The notes under the pieces were generated by a model. It was not told where the DNA came from and did not search any database. It saw only the letters and a program-made list of their open reading frames with translations. Below, piece after piece: positions 14,327 to 23,605 of a stretch of DNA of 64,000 nucleotides (position 1 is its first letter; every line of letters starts with the position of its first letter). The stretch covers positions 186,001-250,000 of the forward strand of contig NZ_VRYH01000005.1 in the NCBI RefSeq assembly GCF_008079445.1. The letters run 5' to 3'. A program made the position numbers and the translations under genes. The stretch comes from Aidingimonas lacisalsi. GTDB lineage: Bacteria; Pseudomonadota; Gammaproteobacteria; Pseudomonadales; Halomonadaceae.

Positions 14327-15469
14327 ATGCCTATGTCAGCCACGGGCAAGGTCATCGTCGGCATGTCCGGCGGTGTCGACTCTTCCGTATCCGCGCTTCT
14401 GCTGATCGAGCAGGGCTATCAGGTCGAAGGCCTGTTCATGAAGAACTGGGACGAAGACGACGGTACGGAATACTGCACTGCCAAGGAGGATCTGGCGGAT
14501 GCTCAGGCCGTGTGCGACAAGCTCGGCATCAAACTGCATACGGCCAATTTCGCCGCCGAATACTGGGATAATGTTTTCGAACACTTCCTTGCGGAGTACC
14601 AGGCCGGCCGCACGCCTAATCCTGATGTGCTCTGCAATCGCGAGATCAAGTTCAAGGTCTTCCTCGAATACGCCGAAATGCTGGGTGCCGACCTCATTGC
14701 TACGGGGCACTATGTTCGCCGGGGTCAGCGAGAGGGGCCCGACGGTAACCGCCCCCGCCTGCTCAAGGGACGCGACCCCAACAAGGACCAAAGCTACTTC
14801 CTGCATGCGGTGCCGGAGTCGGCCATTGCCCGGACCCTGTTCCCGCTCGGCGAGCTGGAGAAACCCGAAGTGCGAGCCATTGCCGAACGTCATGGTCTCG
14901 ACACGGCACGCAAGAAGGATTCCACCGGTATCTGTTTCATTGGTGAACGACGGTTCCGCGATTTCCTTCAGCAGTACCTGCCGGCTCAGCCCGGACGCAT
15001 AGAGACGCCGGAGGGCGACGTGATCGGCGAACATATGGGCCTGATGTACTATACCCTGGGACAACGGCAAGGATTGGGCATCGGCGGCCTCTCCAGTTAC
15101 TCGGAAGATCCCTGGTACGTCGCCCACAAGGACCTGAATCGGAACGTCCTGGTAGCCGTTCAGGGCAAGCACCACGCCTGGCTCTACAGCGATAGCCTGG
15201 CGACTGAAGCGATGGACTGGGTTGCGGGGCAGCCCCCGGTAACGCAAGGCCGTTTCCAGGCCAAGACACGCTATCGCCAGGCTGACGTAGCCTGTCACAT
15301 GCAAGTCCGCAACGATGGAGGCGTCGATATCATTTTCGACAACCCGCAGCGCGCCGTCACCCCCGGGCAGTCGCTGGTTCTCTATGATGACGATATCTGC
15401 TTGGGAGGCGGCGTGATCCGCGATACCTGGACGACGACGGTACCCGCCTCTCAGGAGCTCGGTACATGA
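14327..15469 (+). CDS. mnmA: tRNA-specific 2-thiouridylase MnmA
   Basis: A 380-residue enzyme that thiolates U34 of tRNA-Lys, -Glu and -Gln, receiving sulfur through the IscS-Tus relay. The ATP pyrophosphatase P-loop SGGVDSS is at 14-20. The two catalytic cysteines are C103 ([10 protein letters not shown]) and C203 (STGICFIGE). A second ATG two codons in (14333) is an alternative start. The stop overlaps the ATG of hflD by four bases. Confidence 0.96.
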   Translation: MPMSATGKVIVGMSGGVDSSVSALLLIEQGYQVEGLFMKNWDEDDGTEYCTAKEDLADAQAVCDKLGIKLHTANFAAEYWDNVFEHFLAEYQAGRTPNPDVLCNREIKFKVFLEYAEMLGADLIATGHYVRRGQREGPDGNRPRLLKGRDPNKDQSYFLHAVPESAIARTLFPLGELEKPEVRAIAERHGLDTARKKDSTGICFIGERRFRDFLQQYLPAQPGRIETPEGDVIGEHMGLMYYTLGQRQGLGIGGLSSYSEDPWYVAHKDLNRNVLVAVQGKHHAWLYSDSLATEAMDWVAGQPPVTQGRFQAKTRYRQADVACHMQVRNDGGVDIIFDNPQRAVTPGQSLVLYDDDICLGGGVIRDTWTTTVPASQELGT

Positions 15470-16104
15470 ATACCATTCCTATCCATCCCGCTCCCGAGAG
15501 TCCCGTCGGACGACAGGCGCTGGCACTCGCCGGCGTTTTCCAGGCAGCCAGTCAGGTCGACGAACTGGCACGTTCCGGCCAGGTCGATGAGCGAGCCTGG
15601 GAAACTCTGATCCGTGCTACGACCGATACGAACCCGGACAGTTTTGAAAGCATTTATGGCGGCCATCCCAACAATCTGCGCCAAGGGTTGGAAATCCTCG
15701 AAGCCGTGGTCGGTCGCAAACAAGCCAATCCCGTCGTACTGCGTTACGGTTTCTCGCTGCTGCTGCTCATGAACAAGCTGCGCAAGAACGACGACATGAT
15801 GGCCGAACTGGGACAACGACTGTCCCGCATTCACGGGCAGGCCGATCATTTCGGTGCTATCCACGAAAATGTGATCGCCAGCCTGGGCGAGCTGTATCAG
15901 GATACGCTATCGACCTTCAAGTACCGCATCGTCGTACAGGGAGACCCCTCGCTGCTGCAAAGCCCGATGATGCCCGAGCGTGTCCGCGCCGCCCTATTGA
16001 CCGGGGTCCGTTTCGCCTTGCTATGGCATCAGCAAGGCGGCCGTCGCTGGAAGCTGGTATTCCAGCGCGGTGCACTCAAGCGAGCCCTCGACGAACTTAA
16101 TTGA
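15466..16104 (+). CDS. hflD: HflD homolog (high-frequency lysogenization protein, DUF489)
   Basis: A 212-residue helical protein of the HflD family, peripheral to the inner membrane. In E. coli it binds phage lambda CII and so affects lysogeny; its normal cellular role is unclear. Conserved stretches include [19 protein letters not shown] at the N-terminus and [17 protein letters not shown]. It is coupled to mnmA by an ATGA overlap and is followed 27 bases later by purB, the same order as in E. coli. Confidence 0.92.
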   Translation: MNTIPIHPAPESPVGRQALALAGVFQAASQVDELARSGQVDERAWETLIRATTDTNPDSFESIYGGHPNNLRQGLEILEAVVGRKQANPVVLRYGFSLLLLMNKLRKNDDMMAELGQRLSRIHGQADHFGAIHENVIASLGELYQDTLSTFKYRIVVQGDPSLLQSPMMPERVRAALLTGVRFALLWHQQGGRRWKLVFQRGALKRALDELN

Positions 16105-17496
<1,392 letters not shown>

Positions 17497-17538
17497 GCCA
17501 CGAGCAAGCATATGGCCCTATGAACGGAGGTGGTGCGC

Positions 17539-18732
17539 ATGTCTCCCGATACGCCTTTACGACAACTCGGTGGGCTGACAGCCACCGAATTCCTGCGTGA
17601 TTATTGGCAACGCAAGCCGTTGCTGATTCGTGGCGCATTTCCGGATTTCGAGAGCCCACTCGACCCGAACGATCTGGCCGGACTCGCCTGTGAAGAAGGG
17701 GTCGAGGCGCGGCTTGTCGACATGCATGGTGCCAATGGGTCCTGGCAGATTCACGAGGGGCCGTTCAATGACGAAACGTTCAGCACCCTCCCCGAACGCG
17801 ACTGGACGCTACTCGTCCAGGCCGTGGATCATTACGTGCCCGAAGTCGCCGAACTGCTTGAGCACTTCACTTTCGTACCACGGTGGCGCCTAGACGACAT
17901 CATGATCAGCTATGCACCGCCCGGCGGTAATGTCGGTCCTCATGTCGATCAGTACGATGTCTTCCTGCTGCAAGGCAGTGGCCAACGCCATTGGCAACTC
18001 GGTGGCCATGTGTCCGAAGACGCCCCGATCATTGAAGGCATCGACCTCAAGATACTCCGGCATTTCGAAGTCGATGCCAGCCAGGACTGGGTGCTCGAAC
18101 CTGGCGACATGCTCTACCTGCCACCCGGTATCGCTCATCATGGCGTCAGCCGAACCGACGACTGCCTGACCTATTCGATCGGCTTTCGCGCCCCCTCCGC
18201 CGACGAGGCCATTACCTCGTTTGCGGACTATGTCGGCGAGCATCAACCCGCGTCGCATCGGTATTCCGATGCCGCCATGACACCGCCAGCCGATCCTGGT
18301 GAAGTCAATGACGAAGCACTCTCGCGTATGCGTTCATTGATCCTCGAGACCCTCGACGATCCGACCCAATTGGCCCAATGGTTCGGTCGTGTCATGACTC
18401 AACCCAAATATGTCGACCAGTTGGTCCCGACGGAGTCCCCGACCGATACCCAGGCGCTTGTTGTCGAATTACAGGCGGGACAGTCGTTGGAACGTACTCC
18501 AGGATCCCGCTTTGCCTGGCGCCGCCTTGACGATGCCAGCGCCACGTTGTTCGTCGATGGTGACGGTATCGACTGCGCACTACCGCTGGCTCGTCATCTC
18601 GCGTCCGATGCACCGATCACCGACGCCCTCCTGACCTATGCAGATGCCGCTGCTCTGCTGGCCTCGCTCGTCGACCGGGGCAGCCTGGCTTGGCCGCTCG
18701 ATGACGACCAGATCGTCGAGGACATGGAGTGA
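17539..18732 (+). CDS. roxA: 50S ribosomal protein L16 arginine hydroxylase RoxA (YcfD), JmjC/cupin oxygenase
   Basis: A 397-residue Fe(II)/2-oxoglutarate oxygenase of the RoxA (YcfD) family, which hydroxylates an Arg of ribosomal protein L16. The JmjC fold shows metal ligands H135 and D137 (GPHVDQYD) and H200 (GIAHHG). A C-terminal helical and winged-helix part follows. Two GTG codons occur just upstream in frame, but GGAGG at 17526-17530 is correctly placed for ATG 17539. It follows purB by 42 bases, and its stop overlaps the next gene. Confidence 0.9.
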   Translation: MSPDTPLRQLGGLTATEFLRDYWQRKPLLIRGAFPDFESPLDPNDLAGLACEEGVEARLVDMHGANGSWQIHEGPFNDETFSTLPERDWTLLVQAVDHYVPEVAELLEHFTFVPRWRLDDIMISYAPPGGNVGPHVDQYDVFLLQGSGQRHWQLGGHVSEDAPIIEGIDLKILRHFEVDASQDWVLEPGDMLYLPPGIAHHGVSRTDDCLTYSIGFRAPSADEAITSFADYVGEHQPASHRYSDAAMTPPADPGEVNDEALSRMRSLILETLDDPTQLAQWFGRVMTQPKYVDQLVPTESPTDTQALVVELQAGQSLERTPGSRFAWRRLDDASATLFVDGDGIDCALPLARHLASDAPITDALLTYADAAALLASLVDRGSLAWPLDDDQIVEDME

Positions 18733-19157
18733 GCAGGCTGACGGTCGACCAGGGAAATTGGGCCGCTCTGGGTCAACTGGCCAGCGAGATACGCCGTCTG
18801 GTATTCATCGAGGAGCAGAATGTACCCAAGCACGAAGAGTGGGATGGGCGCGACGATGACAGCCTACATTTCCTCGCCTGGCATGATCAGGAAGCCATGG
18901 GTACCGCGCGCCTGCTACCTGATGGCCACATAGGCCGCGTGGCGGTACTTCCCCACGGCCGGGGTCTAGGCATTGGCCAGGCACTCATGCATGCCGCTAT
19001 CGATGCCGCCGGCAAAGCCGGCCACCCTCGCGTCGAGCTGGCCGCCCAGACCCACGCCCTGGCATTTTACCAGCGGCTGGGTTTTGAGCCTTTTGGCAGC
19101 GAATTCGTTGATGCCGGCATCCCTCACTTCCATATGCGACTACCGCTATCCGATTGA
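18729..19157 (+). CDS. GNAT family N-acetyltransferase
   Basis: A 142-residue single-domain GNAT protein. Motif A (RVAVLPHGRGLGIGQALM) binds acetyl-CoA, and AFYQRLGFEPFGSEF is motif B. The GTG start overlaps the roxA stop by four bases, so the two are coupled. The substrate is unknown. ElaA/YjdJ-like enzymes share the IRRLVFIEEQNVP opening, which is typical of small predicted GNATs. Coupling to a ribosome-modifying enzyme hints at, but does not show, a link to translation. Confidence 0.85.
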   Translation: MSRLTVDQGNWAALGQLASEIRRLVFIEEQNVPKHEEWDGRDDDSLHFLAWHDQEAMGTARLLPDGHIGRVAVLPHGRGLGIGQALMHAAIDAAGKAGHPRVELAAQTHALAFYQRLGFEPFGSEFVDAGIPHFHMRLPLSD

Positions 19158-19230
19158 TTTTCCCGCCTTGTGATAACGCCACGAAATTTCACTACATGAC
19201 GGGCCTACCAAAGCCCTGAATGTAGTCAGG

Positions 19231-19259
19231 TTACAACGCTAATTACCCCCAAATAATAA
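19231..19259 (+). promoter_or_regulatory. Candidate promoter of aceA
   Basis: TTACAA at 19231-19236 and TAATAA at 19254-19259 are separated by 17 bases, ahead of isocitrate lyase. The remaining leader (~165 bases) is long enough for regulatory sites. Prediction from hexamers only. Confidence 0.35.
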
Positions 19260-19429
19260 TTGTGGATGGCGCTATTTATCGACAATAGTTTCAGCCATGG
19301 CAAGGGAAAACGCTACGCTTCCTTCGACATCTCTTCGCCATCGCAGCATAGACAAGAATCTGTCAACGACGGGAAACAGTGCTGAAAAAAGTCACTCGAT
19401 AACACTGACAAACGAGAGAGGATAGCGCT

Positions 19430-21028
19430 ATGTCGACATACCAAGATGCACTCAGAGCCAGCACACGACTCTGCGAGACCCATGATGAGCGATGGAGCAC
19501 GATCAATCCGGAATATGTCGCCCGACTCAAGGTGCAGAACCGCTTCCAGACCGGATTGGATATCGCCAGGTATACGGCGGGTATCATGCGCCGGGACATG
19601 GCAGAGTACGATGTCGATCCTTCACGCTATACCCAGTCGCTGGGATGCTGGCACGGCTTCATCGGTCAACAAAAAATGCTGGCAGTCAAGCGTCATCATG
19701 GCACGACGGATAAGCGCTACCTGTACCTTTCCGGGTGGATGATCGCCGCCATGCGTAGCGAATTCGGCCCACTCCCCGACCAGTCCATGCACGAAAAAAC
19801 CAGCGTGCCGGCATTGATCGAGGAACTCTACAGCTTCCTTCACCAGGCCGATGCGCGAGAACTGGGGCATTTGTTCCATGAACTCGATGACGCTCGCCAA
19901 CATGGTGACGACGTTGCCACTCGGGCTGTACAGACACGGATCGACAATTTCGAAACCCATGTCGTTCCGATCATTGCCGATATCGACGCCGGTTTCGGCA
20001 ATGAGGAGGCGACGTACTTGCTGGCCAAGAAGATGATCGAAGCCGGCGCCTGCTGCTTGCAGATCGAGAACCAGGTCTCCGATGCCAAGCAGTGTGGCCA
20101 CCAGGATGGCAAGGTCACCGTGCCCCATGAGGATTTCCTGGCCAAGATCAATGCCATTCGTTACGCCTTCCTGGAACTGGGAGTCGACGATGGCGTCATC
20201 GTTGCGCGTACCGACTCGCTAGGGGCCGGCCTGACCCAGAAATTACCGGTCAGCAAGGAACCTGGCGACCTGGCCGATCAGTACAACAGTTACCTTTACA
20301 CCGTACCGATCGATACCAGCGATGACATCAACGAGGGCGACACCGTCATCAAACAGGATGGCGAACTGCGCAAGCCACTACGTCTGGCCAATGGCCTCTA
20401 CCGCTTCCGCTCCGGAACCGGCGAGGACCGCGTGGTTCTGGACTGTATCACCAGCCTGCAGCACGGAGCTGACCTGTTGTGGATCGAGACGGAAAAACCC
20501 CATGTCGGGCAAATTGCCAAGATGGTCGATCGCGTACGCAGTGTCGTGCCCGACGCCAAGCTGGTCTACAATAATTCTCCCTCCTTCAACTGGACACTCA
20601 ATTTCCGCCAGCAAGTCTTCGATGCCTGGCAGCAGGAAGGAAGAAACGTGTCCGAATATGACCGCGATCAGCTGATGGATGCCAAGTATGACGATAGTGA
20701 ACTGGCCGCCGTAGCCGATGAGTGGACCCGTAACTTCCAGCGTGACGCGTCACAACAAGCGGGTGTTTTCCATCACCTGATCACGCTGCCCACTTATCAC
20801 ACGGCGGCCCTGTCCACCGACGAACTGGCCAAGGGATATTTCGGTGAGGATGGCATGCTGGCTTATGTAATGGGCGTGCAACGGCGGGAAATTCGCGAAG
20901 GTCTTGCCTGCGTCAAGCATCAGGACATGGCCGGCTCCAATCTGGGAGACGATCACAAAGAGTACTTTGCCGGCGATGGCGCTCTCAAGGCGAGTGGCAA
21001 GGACAACACCATGAATCAGTTCGGCTAG
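19430..21028 (+). CDS. aceA: Isocitrate lyase (long Pseudomonas-type)
   Basis: A 532-residue isocitrate lyase, which cleaves isocitrate to succinate and glyoxylate, the entry to the glyoxylate shunt. The active-site motif reads KQCGH at residues 220-224, with the catalytic Cys at 222. This matches the ~530-residue Pseudomonas aeruginosa-type subgroup rather than the ~434-residue enterobacterial enzyme (KKCGH). The metal and substrate region IADIDAGFGNEEATY is intact. It is a single-gene unit: 272 bases of upstream space and a strong terminator behind. No malate synthase gene is in the window. Confidence 0.96.
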   Translation: MSTYQDALRASTRLCETHDERWSTINPEYVARLKVQNRFQTGLDIARYTAGIMRRDMAEYDVDPSRYTQSLGCWHGFIGQQKMLAVKRHHGTTDKRYLYLSGWMIAAMRSEFGPLPDQSMHEKTSVPALIEELYSFLHQADARELGHLFHELDDARQHGDDVATRAVQTRIDNFETHVVPIIADIDAGFGNEEATYLLAKKMIEAGACCLQIENQVSDAKQCGHQDGKVTVPHEDFLAKINAIRYAFLELGVDDGVIVARTDSLGAGLTQKLPVSKEPGDLADQYNSYLYTVPIDTSDDINEGDTVIKQDGELRKPLRLANGLYRFRSGTGEDRVVLDCITSLQHGADLLWIETEKPHVGQIAKMVDRVRSVVPDAKLVYNNSPSFNWTLNFRQQVFDAWQQEGRNVSEYDRDQLMDAKYDDSELAAVADEWTRNFQRDASQQAGVFHHLITLPTYHTAALSTDELAKGYFGEDGMLAYVMGVQRREIREGLACVKHQDMAGSNLGDDHKEYFAGDGALKASGKDNTMNQFG

Positions 21029-21066
21029 CACGTACGACAATGCATCGCGATAGACTCCCGATCCTT

Positions 21067-21094
21067 CGGGAAGGCTCATGCCTTCCCGTTTTTT
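21067..21094 (+). terminator. Intrinsic terminator of aceA
   Basis: A perfect 9-bp stem (CGGGAAGGC with GCCTTCCCG), a TCAT loop and six T residues, 38 bases after the aceA stop. Confidence 0.95.
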
Positions 21095-21253
21095 CGCATT
21101 TTTACACATTATTTATGCGTCTCACGCGCTACACTGGGGGACAATAATCCGCTGGCCCCTAACCGGCCTAAAGAGTGGACGAGTTACAAAACACTGTTCT
21201 ACAATCCTCGACAAGGAAATGAGGTTCCTATGGGTGTATCAGGAGGTCCTACC

Positions 21254-21727
21254 ATGAAGCGTCTTCTTCTCGTATTGGGTATCAGCGTGCTGACATTGGC
21301 CGGATGTGCCAACACCAGTCCCTACTCGGGCGATGTCTATCGCGGCAGTCAGGCAGAGACGGCGCAACGCGTCAGCTACGGCACCATCACCGCCATTCGC
21401 CCCGTCCAGATCCAGGCCGAAGATCAGAACAGTGGTGTCATTGGTGGACTCGGCGGTGCCGTCATCGGCGGCTTGCTGGGCAATCAGGTCGGAGGCGGTT
21501 CAGGACGTACGATAGCGACGGCAGCCGGCGCCTTGGGCGGTAGCGTTGCGGGTCGCAAGATCGAAGATGCAGCCAACCGTACCAATGCCCTGGAAATCGA
21601 AGTTCAGCAAGACAATGGCCAAAATGTCGTCGTCGTGCAACGTCAGGACAGAGCTGGCAGCCTGGACGTCGGTCAACGTGTACGCTTGATCGGCAGTGGC
21701 GCCAACATGAGCGTTGCGCCTTACTGA
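21254..21727 (+). CDS. SlyB-like glycine-zipper outer-membrane lipoprotein
   Basis: A 157-residue lipoprotein with a lipobox LAGC near residue 16. A glycine-zipper double helix (GGLGGAVIGGLLGNQVG... AAGALGGSVAG) is followed by a beta-rich C-terminal domain. This is the SlyB/Pcp architecture; SlyB-type proteins help protect outer-membrane integrity under stress. An in-frame ATG exists at 21230, but AGGAGG at 21241-21246 sits correctly before ATG 21254 and gives a proper lipoprotein signal. It is alone between the aceA terminator and a convergent gene. Confidence 0.85.
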   Translation: MKRLLLVLGISVLTLAGCANTSPYSGDVYRGSQAETAQRVSYGTITAIRPVQIQAEDQNSGVIGGLGGAVIGGLLGNQVGGGSGRTIATAAGALGGSVAGRKIEDAANRTNALEIEVQQDNGQNVVVVQRQDRAGSLDVGQRVRLIGSGANMSVAPY

Positions 21728-21754
21728 GTCAGCCACCGGAGTCATCACCACGAC

Positions 21755-21782
21755 AGGGCCCGCAAACAAACTTGCGGGCCCT
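21755..21782. terminator. Hairpin between convergent genes, probable terminator
   Basis: A perfect 11-bp inverted repeat (AGGGCCCGCAA / TTGCGGGCCCT) with a 6-base loop, just behind the SlyB-like gene and facing the convergent small membrane gene. No T-tract follows on either strand, so termination is inferred from stem strength and place. Confidence 0.5.
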
Positions 21783-21812
21783 GATCGATGTGCAGGTGAC
21801 AAGCATTGCCAC

Positions 21813-22097
21813 TCAGTGCAGTTTGACCCGACTCATTCCCAGACACACTAGCCATTTGCCCAGCCACAACACCAGCGCCAGCACGATCAATGTCATCAGC
21901 ATCTCGATAGGGCGCACGATGAATGTCGCCCCGAGCACGGCAATCGCCGGCGACCAGATCCAGCGATCGTCCCGGTCACTCTGCAACTGCCGAGGCAGCT
22001 TGCCATCAAGAAACGGCTCTAACGTACCAGCCCAGCTACGTAGGCACAGATACAAAATCACGCCAAAAGCGACCAACCAGATCAACGTCACGGTCAT
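21813..22097 (-). CDS. Small membrane protein of unknown function
   Basis: A 94-residue protein with a hydrophobic helix at ~4-20 and one or two more at ~47-85, separated by a charged stretch around PRQLQSDRDDRW. I do not recognise a family. The gene is credible because GGAGG lies 7 bases before the ATG. The frame occupies an otherwise empty gap, and the hydrophobic pattern is coherent. It stands divergent to the FKBP gene and convergent to the SlyB-like gene. Nothing indicates its job. Confidence 0.6.
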   Translation of the reverse strand: MTVTLIWLVAFGVILYLCLRSWAGTLEPFLDGKLPRQLQSDRDDRWIWSPAIAVLGATFIVRPIEMLMTLIVLALVLWLGKWLVCLGMSRVKLH

Positions 22098-22338
22098 GGG
22101 CTACCTCCGGGTACGTACTATCGTACATCAGCAAGAGTGGCGGCATTCGAAGTGCCGCTCGGATAATCCTATATCGCCAGCCTATCCTTAGCGAGAAATG
22201 CAGCGCAACCGTGCTTTCACTGCTTGCATCAACGTCAAGGCGCACCGACGAAAAGTGAAAAAATTCCAGATGCCCCTGACAGGTCCAAGGATGTCACGTT
22301 ACCATGATAATGACATGTACTCACCGAAAGGTCCCTCA

Positions 22339-22827
22339 ATGCAGATTGCGCAGAACTCCGTTGTCGCGTTCCACTATACCCTGACCAACGAATCAGGGGA
22401 TGTGCTGGACAGCTCGGAAGGCCGCGACCCCCTGACCTACCTGCATGGCGCCGGAAACATCATTCCGGGCTTGGAGAAAGAGCTGGAAGGCCGCGAGAGC
22501 GGTGAAAAGCTGCAGGTAACTGTTGAACCCGCCGAAGGCTATGGCGACACTCAGCCGTCGCTGGTGCAGGAAGTCCCGCGCGATGCCTTCCAGGGTGTCG
22601 ATCAGGTTGAGCCGGGCATGCAGTTCCAGGCACAGACTCAAGGCGGCCCCTTGATGGTCACTGTGACCGAGGTCGAAGGCGACACCGTTACGGTCGATGG
22701 CAACCATCCGCTGGCTGGCCAGACACTGAACTTCGATGTTGAAATCGCTGAGGTACGTGAAGCCAGCCAGGAAGAACTGGAGCATGGCCACGTCCATGGC
22801 GAAGGCGAAGGCGACGAAGAACACTGA
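22339..22827 (+). CDS. FKBP-type peptidyl-prolyl cis-trans isomerase, SlyD-like
   Basis: A 162-residue cytoplasmic FKBP with the SlyD layout. The isomerase halves (VAFHYTLTNESGDVLDSS and DPLTYLHGAGNIIPGLEKEL) flank an insert-in-flap domain (PAEGYGDTQPSLVQEV onward). A short His/Glu/Gly-rich tail (HGHVHGEGEG) could bind metal. The tail is shorter than that of E. coli SlyD. ATG 22339 follows AAAGG and starts at the conserved MQIAQNSVV. The longer open frame upstream has no homology. Roles known for the family are proline isomerisation, chaperoning and nickel handling. Confidence 0.9.
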   Translation: MQIAQNSVVAFHYTLTNESGDVLDSSEGRDPLTYLHGAGNIIPGLEKELEGRESGEKLQVTVEPAEGYGDTQPSLVQEVPRDAFQGVDQVEPGMQFQAQTQGGPLMVTVTEVEGDTVTVDGNHPLAGQTLNFDVEIAEVREASQEELEHGHVHGEGEGDEEH

Positions 22828-22879
22828 TAGAGAATTGCGTCGTCGGGGCACGCCCGGAACGATGCAAGTCATTCAGGAA

Positions 22880-22906
22880 AAGAGCAGCTTCGCGCTGCTC
22901 TTTTTT
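22880..22906 (+). terminator. Intrinsic terminator of the FKBP gene
   Basis: A 9-bp stem (AAGAGCAGC with GCTGCTCTT) with a TTCGC loop, running into a T-tract, 53 bases after the stop codon. Confidence 0.9.
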
Positions 22907-22924
22907 ATGCTGACCGATCTCATT

Positions 22925-23560
22925 TCACTCGCTGTTGCCGTCCCTTCCCTGACGCTTCAATGTTGCATACCCCCCGCACAGGCGCGTTGCTGTCGTTACT
23001 AGACAGGCAGCGGCAAATACGGTCGCCAACCAGGGGAAATGCAACGGCCATAGACAAAAGACGATGAACGCCACGACCGTTTCGGTCCCCTCCGTCAGGC
23101 CATGCAGATAGTAAAAGGCTTTCTGTTCGAACTGGGGACGTTCCAGCCGGTGCTTGGCGGCCATGATCGCGAAGGCCAGGAACGAGCTGCCCGTGCCCAC
23201 GAAAGCGAACAACAACAGGGCTGCTGCTACGCCATTGGCGATAGGATCGGCCAGGGCGAACCCGAGAACGACAGCAGCGTAAAAGAGGAAATCCAGGCCA
23301 ATATCGAGGAACCCTCCCGCATCACTGGCTGAGTGGGTGCGTCTCGCCAAAGCGCCATCGATACCATCCGCCAATCGATTGACGATGATGACCACCAGTG
23401 CCCAGCCATAGAATTCCCAGGCCAGTAACGGTACAACCAACATGCCAATAGCGAATCCTGCCACCGTCACTTGAGTCGGCGTCACTCGACAACGAACCAG
23501 TATACGTGCCAGAGCATCCAGCGGAGTGTGAGTCAATGGCATCGTCCAACGATCCAGCAT
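22925..23560 (-). CDS. CDP-alcohol phosphatidyltransferase family membrane protein
   Basis: A 211-residue multi-spanning enzyme. It has the full CDP-alcohol phosphotransferase motif DGxxDGxxAR...G(x3)D(x3)D, seen as ADGIDGALARR then GGFLDIGLD. Such enzymes swap CMP for an alcohol to make phospholipids (PgsA, PssA types); the acceptor here cannot be told. GAGGAGG precedes the ATG. It lies 45 bases downstream of the TVP38-oxidoreductase fusion on the same strand, so the two probably form an operon and may share a membrane-lipid or redox task. Confidence 0.87.
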   Translation of the reverse strand: MLDRWTMPLTHTPLDALARILVRCRVTPTQVTVAGFAIGMLVVPLLAWEFYGWALVVIIVNRLADGIDGALARRTHSASDAGGFLDIGLDFLFYAAVVLGFALADPIANGVAAALLLFAFVGTGSSFLAFAIMAAKHRLERPQFEQKAFYYLHGLTEGTETVVAFIVFCLWPLHFPWLATVFAAACLVTTATRLCGGYATLKRQGRDGNSE

Positions 23561-23605
23561 GGTGCCTCCTCGTCATGCAACCATCAGTCACGCTAGCCTG
23601 AACGA

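Noticed and set aside
21755-21782. REP-type mobile palindrome
   Set aside because: A single copy in the window, between convergent genes; a terminator is the simpler reading.
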